DNA of 16,236 nt from an uncultured Blautia sp. (GTDB taxonomy: Bacteria; Bacillota; Clostridia; Lachnospirales; Lachnospiraceae). The stretch lies in assembly GCA_945872375.1 (NCBI GenBank), contig CAMBYR010000016.1, positions 1-16,236 of the forward strand. Reading direction: 5' to 3'. The notes under the pieces are model-generated. The model did not search any database. It saw only the letters and a list, made by a program, of their open reading frames with translations, and had not been told where the DNA came from. How positions within the stretch are numbered: position 1 is the stretch's first letter; every line of letters starts with the position of its first letter. Shown here one piece after another: positions 6,478 through 13,453 of this stretch. The translations under genes were made by a program, and so were the position numbers.

Positions 6478-6916
6478 ATGATGTCTGTTCTTCGTTGGAG
6501 GAAGAAGCAGAATTCTTTTTTAATTCATTGTAGCAGTATTTGATGATGGCCTTGCGGGTGATGATGCCGATGAAATATCCCTGATCATCCACTACCGGGA
6601 CGTAATTCTGATTGATGGCCCGGTCCAGAAGGTCCTCCATTTTGGAACTGGCATGAACCGGTTTGTATGTAGCCCGGCGGGGAATCGCCATGATCGGAAT
6701 GCTTTCCATCTCTTTGATATCGTTGACTCCCAGGCGCTTGATCCCCCAGAGAAGATCTCCCTCGGAGATGGTACCGGTGTATTTTCCGTCCAGGCTGAGA
6801 ATCGGAATACAGGAAAATTTCCGGTGTTCCATTTTTTCTACTGTCTGCCTCAGAGTTTCATTTTCAAAAATATATGCCACTTCGCTTTTGGGTGTCAGAA
6901 AAAATAAAATATTCAC
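6476..6916 (-). CDS. Stand-alone CBS-pair protein
   Basis: This 146-residue soluble protein consists of two CBS motifs (about 10-60 and 77-130) and a short polar Ser/Glu tail. CBS pairs bind adenine nucleotides such as AMP, ATP or S-adenosylmethionine and often act as energy sensors; no effector domain is fused here, so the partner is unknown. ISEGDLLWGIK (50-60) and GIITRKAIIKYC (117-128) are the characteristic ends of each CBS unit. The start is GTG at 6916: the only upstream ATG runs into TAG after four codons, and the next internal ATG (codon 29) would cut the first CBS unit. The ribosome site is weak (GGGG eight bases upstream). It is monocistronic, with its own promoter at 6961-6989. 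Confidence 0.85.
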   Translation of the reverse strand: MNILFFLTPKSEVAYIFENETLRQTVEKMEHRKFSCIPILSLDGKYTGTISEGDLLWGIKRLGVNDIKEMESIPIMAIPRRATYKPVHASSKMEDLLDRAINQNYVPVVDDQGYFIGIITRKAIIKYCYNELKKNSASSSNEEQTS

Positions 6917-6960
6917 GTTTGCTACCCCGTATTCATTTGGTGAAGATTCTTTCTATCCCT

Positions 6961-6989
6961 ATGATATCATGCAGTCTGGGCATTTTCAA
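6961..6989 (-). promoter_or_regulatory. Promoter of the CBS-pair gene
   Basis: On the minus strand TTGAAA (complement of 6984-6989) and TATCAT (complement of 6961-6966) are separated by 17 bases. Transcription would start about 40 bases before the GTG start at 6916. This supports separate expression from asnA upstream. Confidence 0.6.
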
Positions 6990-7035
6990 TAAAAGGAATT
7001 ATTAAATTTCTGAAAAAATTGTGAAGACAGAACAA

Positions 7036-8043
7036 TTAAAGAAGCTTTACGCCCTTTGCCTCCGCTTCTTCCTTTACTTCCTTTGGCCACAGGGAAACGT
7101 GTACCTCTCCGATGTGTGCCTTGCGCAGGAAGAACATACAGATTCGGGACTGTCCGATGCCGCCGCCGATGGTATAGGGAAGCTCTTTGTTTAAAACTGC
7201 TTTCTGGAAATCCAGCTCCCGGCGGTCATCGCAGCCAGCCTCTGTAAGCTGTCTGTCCAGGGCTTCTTCGTCCACACGAATACCCATGGAAGAAAGTTCC
7301 AGTGCAATATCCAGAACCGGGTAATAAACAAGGATATCACCGTTTAATTCCCAGTCATCATAGTCCGGAGCACGTCCGTCGTGACGTTCCCCGTTGCTCA
7401 GCATTTTTCCTACCTGCATCAGGAATACGGCACCTTTTTCCTTGACGATTTTATATTCACGTTCCTTAGGAGTGCAGTCCGGGTACATGTCCACCAGCTC
7501 CTGTGTGGTGACAAAAGCGATTTCCCGGGGAAGGATCTCTTCAATGTAGTCATACTGTACGGCCATGTATTTCTCTGTTTTGCGTAAAGCGCGGTAGATG
7601 GACCGTACTGTATTGATGAGTGTTTCCATGGTACGTTCTTCTTTGGTAATGATTTTTTCCCAGTCCCACTGATCTACATAAACAGAGTGGATATTGTCCA
7701 CATCCTCGTCACGGCGAATGGCGATCATGTCTGTGTAAAGACCTTCTCCATGGGAAAAACCATATCTCTTAAGCGCATAACGTTTCCATTTGGCAAGAGA
7801 ATGTACGATTTCCGCGTTCTCCTCCTGGCCCTTGATGTCGAAGCTGACAGGGCGTTCCACACCGTTCAGGTTGTCGTTGAGTCCTGTGGACGGTGCTACA
7901 AATACAGGCGCAGATACGCGGAGAAGATTCAGGTTCTGAGAGAGGGACTGCTGAAAGAAGTCCTTGACTGTTTTGATTGCGACCTGGGTATCGTGCAGGT
8001 TCAGATCTGACTGATAACCCACAGGAATTCTGATCTGTTCCAT
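7036..8043 (-). CDS. asnA: Aspartate-ammonia ligase (asparagine synthetase A)
   Basis: AsnA makes asparagine from aspartate, ammonia and ATP, giving AMP and pyrophosphate, in the cytoplasm. It is a dimeric relative of class II aspartyl-tRNA synthetases without the tRNA-binding domain. The 335-residue length fits the family (E. coli enzyme 330). Diagnostic stretches are RVSAPVFV...GLNDNLNGVERPVSF (42-68), YTDMIAIRRDED (103-114), SVYVDQWDWEK (120-130) and the ATP-site motif TIGGGIGQSRICMFFL (291-306). The frame is open to 8151, but ATG at 8043 has AGGAGG ten bases upstream and gives the conserved N terminus. Promoter at 8123-8151; no T-box leader fits in the roughly 70-base 5' region, so control is more likely by the shared inverted repeat. 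Confidence 0.96.
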   Translation of the reverse strand: MEQIRIPVGYQSDLNLHDTQVAIKTVKDFFQQSLSQNLNLLRVSAPVFVAPSTGLNDNLNGVERPVSFDIKGQEENAEIVHSLAKWKRYALKRYGFSHGEGLYTDMIAIRRDEDVDNIHSVYVDQWDWEKIITKEERTMETLINTVRSIYRALRKTEKYMAVQYDYIEEILPREIAFVTTQELVDMYPDCTPKEREYKIVKEKGAVFLMQVGKMLSNGERHDGRAPDYDDWELNGDILVYYPVLDIALELSSMGIRVDEEALDRQLTEAGCDDRRELDFQKAVLNKELPYTIGGGIGQSRICMFFLRKAHIGEVHVSLWPKEVKEEAEAKGVKLL

Positions 8044-8082
8044 AATAATTGTTCCTCCTAGTAAAATGTCAGGCATTGTATC

Positions 8083-8107
8083 TGTTCCGTTTTCCTGAGG
8101 CGGAACA
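8083..8107 (-). promoter_or_regulatory. Hairpin in the asnA leader
   Basis: TGTTCCG and CGGAACA form a seven-base perfect inverted repeat with an 11-base loop, within the transcribed leader between the asnA promoter and its ribosome binding site. There is no T run. It could be an operator or a small 5' stem. Confidence 0.35.
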
Positions 8108-8122
8108 AATTCCAATGTGGCA

Positions 8123-8151
8123 ATTATAACAGGAACGAAAGAAGATTGCAA
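8123..8151 (-). promoter_or_regulatory. Promoter of asnA
   Basis: On the minus strand TTGCAA (complement of 8146-8151) and a perfect TATAAT (complement of 8123-8128) are separated by 17 bases. Transcription would begin near 8116. Confidence 0.72.
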
Positions 8152-8169
8152 TTACCGTTCACAGGTAAT
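8151..8169. promoter_or_regulatory. Inverted repeat between divergent promoters (operator candidate)
   Basis: ATTACC (8151-8156) and GGTAAT (8164-8169) form an inverted repeat with a seven-base spacer. The symmetry continues outward imperfectly into GCAAT and ATTGC, so it reaches both -35 boxes (8146-8151 minus, 8171-8176 plus). A protein bound here could block or activate asnA and the zinc-ribbon gene together. Confidence 0.45.
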
Positions 8170-8170
8170 A

Positions 8171-8199
8171 TTGCGAATACGGGCTTCTCATGCTATAAT
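8171..8199 (+). promoter_or_regulatory. Promoter of the zinc-ribbon membrane protein gene
   Basis: TTGCGA at 8171-8176 and a perfect TATAAT at 8194-8199 are separated by 17 bases. Transcription would begin near 8206, about 47 bases before the ATG. It is divergent from the asnA promoter, with 19 bases between the two -35 boxes. Confidence 0.7.
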
Positions 8200-8252
8200 C
8201 TGAAGAAGATGATACGGCTGCAAAGGATTTTGAGAGGGAGAGTGAAGAACGA

Positions 8253-8999
8253 ATGAGCGAAAAATGTCAGATCTGCGATGGCCCGGTAAAGAACGGAAGG
8301 TGTACTCTCTGCGGGATGCCCTATCGGAATGATGAGGTTCTCTACCATTTGAATGAAAACCGTTCCGACCATTACCGCCACGCCACACCTGAGGTGAGAA
8401 AAAAGATGAAGGCACAGGAGATCCCGCTGGGGGATCAGCCGAAAACAGATGCCAATGTTTCCTCAAAAGAGGAGATTCAGGCACGGCAGAATGCCATGCG
8501 TCAGGAAGCCATGAAGCGCATCAGGACCACCAGGACTGCCGGCACAAAGAAAGTAAAAACGGAAAAAAAGAAAGACAGATCCGGTACCGTAAAGCTGATT
8601 ATTCTGATCGTTGTTCTGCTCATGGGATTCGGACCGATGATCGAGGATGCGCTGGAATCGCTGACAGAGACGGTTCCGTCATTTCGGGAGGAAACGGAGG
8701 AGGATGCCTCCGCGTCGATCATTCCATGGGAAAACGAGAATGGGCAGGATGTCTACTCTGTAGGAAAATATTTTGGACAGCTGACTGTCGGCAAAGAGCT
8801 TCCGGAAGGAGTTTACCGGATCTATACAGATGAGGGTGATGCAGAAGTAAGGATTATCAATGGTGATGATGTCACCGACTACCTGATCGGGGAAGGAGAC
8901 GGGGACCTGAAGCTGTTCCTGAAAAAGGAAATGGTCGTGGAGGTGTCTGAGGCTTCTGCTTCCCAGATAGTCCAGTTCTGCTGCAAGATTTCAAAATAA
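8253..8999 (+). CDS. Zinc-ribbon membrane protein of unknown function
   Basis: I do not recognise a named family. The 248-residue protein has an N-terminal zinc-ribbon-like knuckle pair (Cys5, Cys8, Cys17, Cys20: CQIC and CTLC), a charged, Lys/Arg/Gln-rich linker (45-111) with helical character, and one membrane segment (about 113-127). An acidic stretch follows (131-153), then a C-terminal beta-rich domain (about 165-248). The YSVGKYFGQLTVGKELPEGVYRI part resembles a repeat-type domain seen in many clostridial surface proteins. With positive residues before the membrane segment, the zinc ribbon should be inside and the C-terminal domain outside. Two adjacent cysteines (243, 244) lie near the end. 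The ribosome site is moderate (GGGAG 12 bases before ATG). It is monocistronic and divergent from asnA. Confidence 0.82.
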   Translation: MSEKCQICDGPVKNGRCTLCGMPYRNDEVLYHLNENRSDHYRHATPEVRKKMKAQEIPLGDQPKTDANVSSKEEIQARQNAMRQEAMKRIRTTRTAGTKKVKTEKKKDRSGTVKLIILIVVLLMGFGPMIEDALESLTETVPSFREETEEDASASIIPWENENGQDVYSVGKYFGQLTVGKELPEGVYRIYTDEGDAEVRIINGDDVTDYLIGEGDGDLKLFLKKEMVVEVSEASASQIVQFCCKISK

Positions 9000-9084
9000 G
9001 GGTGAGCCGGAGCATTTATGGGTACGTAAATCATAAATTTAAAAAAGATATGAAATAATGCTTCCCTTTTTGTCCGAGATATGC

Positions 9085-9090
9085 TATACT
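9085..9090 (+). promoter_or_regulatory. Probable -10 box of the nrdD promoter
   Basis: TATACT at 9085-9090 is a good -10 match; the -35 region 17 bases upstream (TTCCCT, 9062-9067) is poor, and an AT-rich tract (9027-9060) lies above it. Transcription would start near 9097, just before the first NrdR-like repeat. Confidence 0.4.
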
Positions 9091-9100
9091 GGCACAAGCG

Positions 9101-9157
9101 ACACCAGATATGGGGAAAAACGGTGGAATTGAGGGGAAAATCCACCAGATATAGTAT
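9101..9157 (+). promoter_or_regulatory. Two NrdR-box-like direct repeats in the nrdD leader
   Basis: The ten-base sequence CACCAGATAT occurs at 9102-9111 and again at 9143-9152, 41 bases apart, about four helical turns. The extended sites (9101-9116 and 9142-9157) partly match the 16-base palindromic NrdR consensus, ACAC...ATAT..GTGT. NrdR is the zinc-finger ATP-cone repressor of ribonucleotide reductase genes. GGTGGA (9122-9127) can also pair with TCCACC (9141-9146), so a small RNA hairpin is an alternative reading. Confidence 0.5.
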
Positions 9158-9173
9158 CATAGGAGATTGAGGT

Positions 9174-11309
9174 ATGATTTACGTAATTAAGAAAGACGGC
9201 ACCCGCGAAGAGTTTAATCCGCAGAAGATCATCGCTGCTGTGAATAAATCCGCAGCGCGTATTTTGTATACATTTTCTCAGGAAGAGAAAGATTTTATCT
9301 GTCGTTTTGCCCAGGAGCATGCGGAATCCCTGGGAAAAAATGAAATTGAGATTCAGGAAATGCACAATATTGTGGAAGGTGCCCTGGAGCGTGTAAATCC
9401 TGCTGTGGCCAAAAGCTACCGGGATTACAGGAACTACAAGCTTGATTTCATTCACATGATGGATGATGTTTACACAAAAAGCCAGGCTATCCGGTATATC
9501 GGCGATAAGAGCAATGCCAATACAGACAGTGCGCTTGTGGCAACAAAGAGAAGCCTGATTTTCAACGAACTGAATAAGGAACTTTACCGGAAATTTTTCA
9601 TGAACCGCAATGAGCTTCAGGCATGCAAGGATGGTTATATTTATATTCATGACCAGTCGGCACGTCTGGATACCATGAACTGCTGCCTGTTCGATGTGGC
9701 ATCTGTTCTGAAGGGCGGATTCGAAATGGGAAATGTCTGGTATAATGAGCCAAAGACACTGGACACAGCCTTTGATGTTATGGGAGATATCATTCTGAGT
9801 ACGGCAGCCCAGCAGTATGGCGGCTTTACGGTACCGGAGGTAGACAAGATCCTGGCTCCCTATGCACAGAAGAGCTACGATAAATATGTTTCCGAATTCC
9901 TGAAGTATTCTGATGAAAACTGGAGCGGACGCGAGGAACGCGCCATCGAGTACGCACTGGATAAAGTGCGCAGGGATTTTGACCAGGGCTGGCAGGGAAT
10001 TGAATACAAGCTGAATACGGTTGGCTCATCCAGAGGAGATTATCCTTTTGTAACGGTGACCCTGGGACTGGGAACGGAGAAATTTGCCAAGATGTGCAAT
10101 ATTTCCCTTCTGGAGGTTCATATGGGCGGTCAGGGAAAGAAGGGCCATAAGAAGCCGGTTCTGTTTCCAAAAATTGTATTCCTGTATGATGAAAATATCC
10201 ATGGACCCGGAAAATGCTGTGAAGATGTGTTTGAGGCGGGTGTGGAATGCTCCTCCAAAACCATGTATCCGGACTGGCTTTCCATGAGCGGTGAAGGATA
10301 TATTTCAAGCATGTACAAACGCTACGGCAAGGTTATCAGCCCCATGGGATGCCGGGCCTTCTTAAGCCCCTGGTACGAGCGCGGCGGAATGAAGCCTGCA
10401 GATGAAAACGATGTGCCGGTTTTCGTGGGAAGATTTAATGTAGGTGCAGTCAGCCTTCACCTGCCGATGATCCTTGCAAAATCCCGTGCGGAAAGCAGAG
10501 ATTTTTATGAGGTACTTGATTTCTACCTGGAAATGATCCGCAATCTTCATATCCGGACATATGAATACCTGGGACAGATGCGTGCTTCCACAAATCCTCT
10601 TGCATACTGTGAGGGCGGCTTTTACGGAGGGCATCTGGAGCCGCATGAAAAGATCGGCAAAATCTTAAAACCGATGACTGCTTCCTTTGGAATCACGGCA
10701 CTGAATGAGCTTCAGGAGCTTTACAATGGAAAATCCATTGCGGAAGACGGGGAATTTGCTCTGAATGTCCTGAAATATATCAACGATAAAGTCAATAAAT
10801 TTAAAGAAGAGGACGGTTACCTTTATGCGATCTACGGAACGCCGGCAGAGAGTCTCTGCGGACTTCAGGTAGAACAGTTCCGTAAGATTTATGGAATCGT
10901 GGCAGGAGTTTCCGATCGCCCCTATGTAAGCAACAGCTTCCATTGCCATGTGACAGAAGATGTCACCCCCATCGAAAAACAGAATCTGGAAGGACGGTTC
11001 TGGGAATTGTGCAACGGCGGAAAGATTCAGTATGTGCGTTATCCCATCGGCTACAATAAAGAAGCGATCCGTACACTGATTCGTCGTGCGATGTCCCTTG
11101 GTTATTACGAGGGCGTAAATCTTTCCCTTGCATATTGTGACGACTGCGGCCATGAAGAACTGGAAATGGATGTATGCCCGGTATGCGGTTCCCGGAATCT
11201 GACAAAGATCGACCGTATGAACGGATATCTTTCCTACAGCCGTGTACATGGAGATACAAGGCTGAACGAAGCGAAGATGGCAGAGATCGCGGAAAGAAAA
11301 TCCATGTAA
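9174..11309 (+). CDS. nrdD: Anaerobic ribonucleoside-triphosphate reductase (class III)
   Basis: NrdD reduces ribonucleoside triphosphates to deoxyribonucleotides without oxygen, using a glycyl radical. The 711-residue length matches the E. coli enzyme. An ATP-cone occupies about 1-90 (VIKKDGTREEFNPQKI, the allosteric nucleotide site). The barrel includes MNCCLFD (Cys170/171) and Cys393 in MGCRAFLSPW, the expected thiyl-radical cysteine. The C terminus has a zinc site (Cys655, 658, 668, 671 in CDDC and CPVC) and the radical Gly684 in RMNGY. AGGAG lies eight bases before ATG. The activating radical-SAM enzyme NrdG, often encoded directly downstream, is not here: a terminator follows at once. 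NrdR-like repeats upstream suggest control by dNTP/ATP levels. Confidence 0.96.
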   Translation: MIYVIKKDGTREEFNPQKIIAAVNKSAARILYTFSQEEKDFICRFAQEHAESLGKNEIEIQEMHNIVEGALERVNPAVAKSYRDYRNYKLDFIHMMDDVYTKSQAIRYIGDKSNANTDSALVATKRSLIFNELNKELYRKFFMNRNELQACKDGYIYIHDQSARLDTMNCCLFDVASVLKGGFEMGNVWYNEPKTLDTAFDVMGDIILSTAAQQYGGFTVPEVDKILAPYAQKSYDKYVSEFLKYSDENWSGREERAIEYALDKVRRDFDQGWQGIEYKLNTVGSSRGDYPFVTVTLGLGTEKFAKMCNISLLEVHMGGQGKKGHKKPVLFPKIVFLYDENIHGPGKCCEDVFEAGVECSSKTMYPDWLSMSGEGYISSMYKRYGKVISPMGCRAFLSPWYERGGMKPADENDVPVFVGRFNVGAVSLHLPMILAKSRAESRDFYEVLDFYLEMIRNLHIRTYEYLGQMRASTNPLAYCEGGFYGGHLEPHEKIGKILKPMTASFGITALNELQELYNGKSIAEDGEFALNVLKYINDKVNKFKEEDGYLYAIYGTPAESLCGLQVEQFRKIYGIVAGVSDRPYVSNSFHCHVTEDVTPIEKQNLEGRFWELCNGGKIQYVRYPIGYNKEAIRTLIRRAMSLGYYEGVNLSLAYCDDCGHEELEMDVCPVCGSRNLTKIDRMNGYLSYSRVHGDTRLNEAKMAEIAERKSM

Positions 11310-11316
11310 GAAAAGA

Positions 11317-11373
11317 AAAAGCTGTCTGGCGGCAAAGAAACAATCGAAACTTTGCCGCAGGCAGCTTTTATTC
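11317..11373. terminator. Bidirectional terminator between nrdD and the sensor kinase gene
   Basis: Arms 11317-11337 and 11350-11369 pair over about 20 bp with one bulge and one wobble around a 12-base loop. T-rich tracts follow on both strands. It starts 7 bases after the nrdD stop and overlaps the kinase stop codon (11368-11370), so it serves both convergent genes. Confidence 0.9.
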
Positions 11374-12930
11374 ATTTAATCGGACTTCGCCGGCCGGAAG
11401 AGTGAAGGTGAAAACGGTGCCGTGGGGATGGTTGTCGGATACTTCGATCGTGCCGCCGTGTGCAGTGACGATGGAACGGCAGAGAAACAGGCCCAATCCC
11501 AGACTTCGCCGGCTGTCTGCAATCTTGTTGGCCCCGCTGTAAAACATTTCAAAGATCCGGGGCTTTTGTTCGTCCGGAATTCCCGGTCCGTTATCGGAGA
11601 CGGAGACAACGATCCATTTGTCTTTTTTTTCGGTACGGATTTCGATAACAGAATCTGCCGGAGTATATTTCACTGCATTATCGATCAGATTGATCATGAC
11701 CTGGACGATCAGCCTGACATCCATATGGGCGAGGAGAAGATCCTCCGAGGAGCTGGTGTGAATGCTATGCTCCTTGCTTTTCCGGTTAATGTGACGGAGA
11801 GCCTCCGCGATCACTTCGTCCATCAGTTCCATGGAAAGCGTCAGCTTCACCTGTCCGCCCTCAATTCTGGTGACGGCCAGAAGGTTTTCCACCAGGTTGA
11901 TCAGCCACATGGAATCATCATAGATATCCGTAAAGGCCTGGATTCTGGTGCTTTTGTCCATTCGCTGATAATTGGCAAGGAGGTTTCCGGCATTTCCGGA
12001 AATGGAGGTCAGCGGGGTGCGCAGATCATGGGAGATGGATCGGAGAAGGTTTGCACGAAGCTGTTCATTCTTCGCCAGGATCGCCGCTTCTTCCTTTTCC
12101 CTGGCGTTTTTGATATTCTCCAGTGCCAGCGCACATTCTCCGAGAATGGAAAGAAGAATGCTGTTTTCAAAAGAATCCATAGGGATTTCATTCATGGCGA
12201 TTCCGACTACACCGTAAATCTGCTGGCTGCCGCGAATGGGCAGATACAGGCATCTGATGCCGGTCTGTGGGTGTTCGGCGGCATCGAAATTACCGCTGCT
12301 ATGAAGAACCTGCCGGGCAGCCGCCCGCTCTTCTTCAGAGAGCAGGCTCGAAGCTTCACTGCTGTCTGTGCGGAAAACAGAAGGTTCTGCGAGTTCCTTT
12401 CCATTGGAAAGATAGATGACCAGATCTTTTTTCAGGAGCTTTATAAGCTGCCCTGCCATGGCGCGGATCACCGACGGTTCATCCGTTTCTTTTTGAAGGA
12501 GCTGATTGGTGTCAAGGAGGATCCTTGTACGGTAGGCGGCCTGAGCGGACAGCCTGGCGTTGTCCTTCAGTCGGGTTGCCAGGGAACCGGTCAGCAGTGC
12601 CACCATAAACATAATGGTGAAGGTCACCAGATAATCCGGGTCATTAAATCGAAAAGTAAAACGCGGGACGGCAAAGAAAAAATTAAATACCAATACACTG
12701 ACGATGGAGGCCAAAAGTCCGCAGAGTCGATTGGTGGTAATGACGGAAATCACCAGAACATTAAAAATATAGACGGCGACAATATTTGCTTCTGTAAATC
12801 CAAGGATATCAAAAAGAGCACCGATCAGGGTTGCTCCAAGCAGTACGAGAATGCTTTTGGCAAGATCGCGAAAGGGCATGGCGGATGCGTGAAGCATCCT
12901 TTTTTTCTGGCTCTGATCAGATGTGTTCAT
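11368..12930 (-). CDS. KdpD-like membrane sensor histidine kinase
   Basis: This 520-residue membrane kinase would autophosphorylate on His301 and pass phosphate to a response regulator. A DUF4118-type membrane domain with about four segments lies at 24-120, followed by a GAF-like region (about 135-272), the H-box SISHDLRTPLTSI (298-310), N-box NLIDNAVKYTP (414-424), G1 DNGPGIP (447-453) and G2 SLGLGLFLC (476-484). This is the C-terminal architecture of the potassium sensor KdpD, but the N-terminal KdpD/Usp domains are absent. No response regulator or kdpFABC gene is adjacent, so potassium sensing is only a possibility. ATG at 12930 has AAGGAGA seven bases upstream; the frame runs on to 13011 without a ribosome site. 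Confidence 0.9.
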   Translation of the reverse strand: MNTSDQSQKKRMLHASAMPFRDLAKSILVLLGATLIGALFDILGFTEANIVAVYIFNVLVISVITTNRLCGLLASIVSVLVFNFFFAVPRFTFRFNDPDYLVTFTIMFMVALLTGSLATRLKDNARLSAQAAYRTRILLDTNQLLQKETDEPSVIRAMAGQLIKLLKKDLVIYLSNGKELAEPSVFRTDSSEASSLLSEEERAAARQVLHSSGNFDAAEHPQTGIRCLYLPIRGSQQIYGVVGIAMNEIPMDSFENSILLSILGECALALENIKNAREKEEAAILAKNEQLRANLLRSISHDLRTPLTSISGNAGNLLANYQRMDKSTRIQAFTDIYDDSMWLINLVENLLAVTRIEGGQVKLTLSMELMDEVIAEALRHINRKSKEHSIHTSSSEDLLLAHMDVRLIVQVMINLIDNAVKYTPADSVIEIRTEKKDKWIVVSVSDNGPGIPDEQKPRIFEMFYSGANKIADSRRSLGLGLFLCRSIVTAHGGTIEVSDNHPHGTVFTFTLPAGEVRLNE

Positions 12931-12962
12931 TTGCGGTTCTCCTTTATCATTGGAATATAAAC

Positions 12963-12979
12963 GGCACCATTTATGTGCC
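12963..12979. promoter_or_regulatory. Inverted repeat at the kinase transcription start
   Basis: GGCAC and GTGCC form a five-base inverted repeat with a seven-base spacer, directly downstream of the kinase -10 box and over its probable start site (near 12976). It could be an operator or a short 5' stem in the mRNA. Confidence 0.35.
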
Positions 12980-12982
12980 ACT

Positions 12983-13011
12983 ATTATAATATAGGATCCG
13001 GCATACTTCAA
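12983..13011 (-). promoter_or_regulatory. Promoter of the sensor kinase gene
   Basis: On the minus strand TTGAAG (complement of 13006-13011) and a perfect TATAAT (complement of 12983-12988) are separated by 17 bases. Transcription would start about 45 bases before the ATG at 12930, which also argues against the longer open frame starting at 13011. Confidence 0.7.
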
Positions 13012-13138
13012 GCGTGTGGTCTGTTTCAGAAAATACGTCTGTTTTACAGGACTTTGTGCTGATTTTTGAGAATGGCTTGACTTTTTTTCACATGTGGGGC
13101 AAAGTGTAGCTATGAAATGTGATAAGGAGGAATTTTAC

Positions 13139-13354
13139 ATGCTGACATTGATTTTTACGATTCTGATGTTCGTTGTATTTGGAAAGCTGCTGATATTTGC
13201 GATAAAGGCATCCTGGGGAATTACAAAGTTTGTCGTTTCCGTGATCCTGCTTCCCCTGGCACTTATCGGACTGGTGATAGGAGGACTGATCACCATTGCG
13301 CTGCCGCTTCTTCTGATCATCGGGCTGATCTGCTTTTCCAGACTGGCAAAGTAG
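13139..13354 (+). CDS. Small hydrophobic membrane protein, unknown function
   Basis: I do not recognise this protein. It has 71 residues and two or three hydrophobic segments (about 2-21, 26-47, 49-66) with a few lysines between and at the end (SRLAK). An excellent AAGGAGG at 13124-13130 stands eight bases before ATG 13139; the frame is open from 13094, but no upstream start has a ribosome site. A TTGACT at 13077-13082 could be a -35 box, but no convincing -10 follows. The next gene starts 99 bases downstream with its own probable promoter. No cysteine or charged motif suggests a toxin, bacteriocin or channel. Confidence 0.7.
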   Translation: MLTLIFTILMFVVFGKLLIFAIKASWGITKFVVSVILLPLALIGLVIGGLITIALPLLLIIGLICFSRLAK

Positions 13355-13377
13355 ACAAAAAAATTTGTACGAAACAG

Positions 13378-13414
13378 GTCTTCTCAAAAATGTTCAATGA
13401 TGTATAATGAAGAC
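13378..13414 (+). promoter_or_regulatory. Promoter of the ABC-2 transporter/LacI operon
   Basis: A perfect TATAAT stands at 13403-13408; the -35 position is weak (TTCTCA at 13381-13386, 16 bases away). GTCTTC at 13378-13383 and GAAGAC at 13409-13414 are inverted copies bracketing the promoter, a possible regulator target. The leader to the ATG at 13454 is about 40 bases. Confidence 0.45.
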
Positions 13415-13453
13415 AATTCTGGAAGAACGTTTATCTGAGAAAAGGGGAATGAT

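Noticed and set aside
6996..7034. Terminator after asnA on the minus strand
   Set aside because: AATTGT/ACAATT with a T run is only a six-base AT-rich stem; too weak to call without transcript data.
8044..8122. T-box leader for asnA
   Set aside because: The leader is about 70 bases, and I see neither the T-box sequence nor a terminator/antiterminator pair.
9014..9038. Terminator after the zinc-ribbon protein gene
   Set aside because: ATTTATG/CATAAAT is an AT-only-like weak stem with an 11-base loop and is not followed by a T run.
11422..12960. A 512-codon open frame on the plus strand, antisense to the sensor kinase
   Set aside because: It is an exact shadow of the kinase gene; it has no ribosome site and the product resembles no family, while the minus strand carries all histidine kinase motifs.
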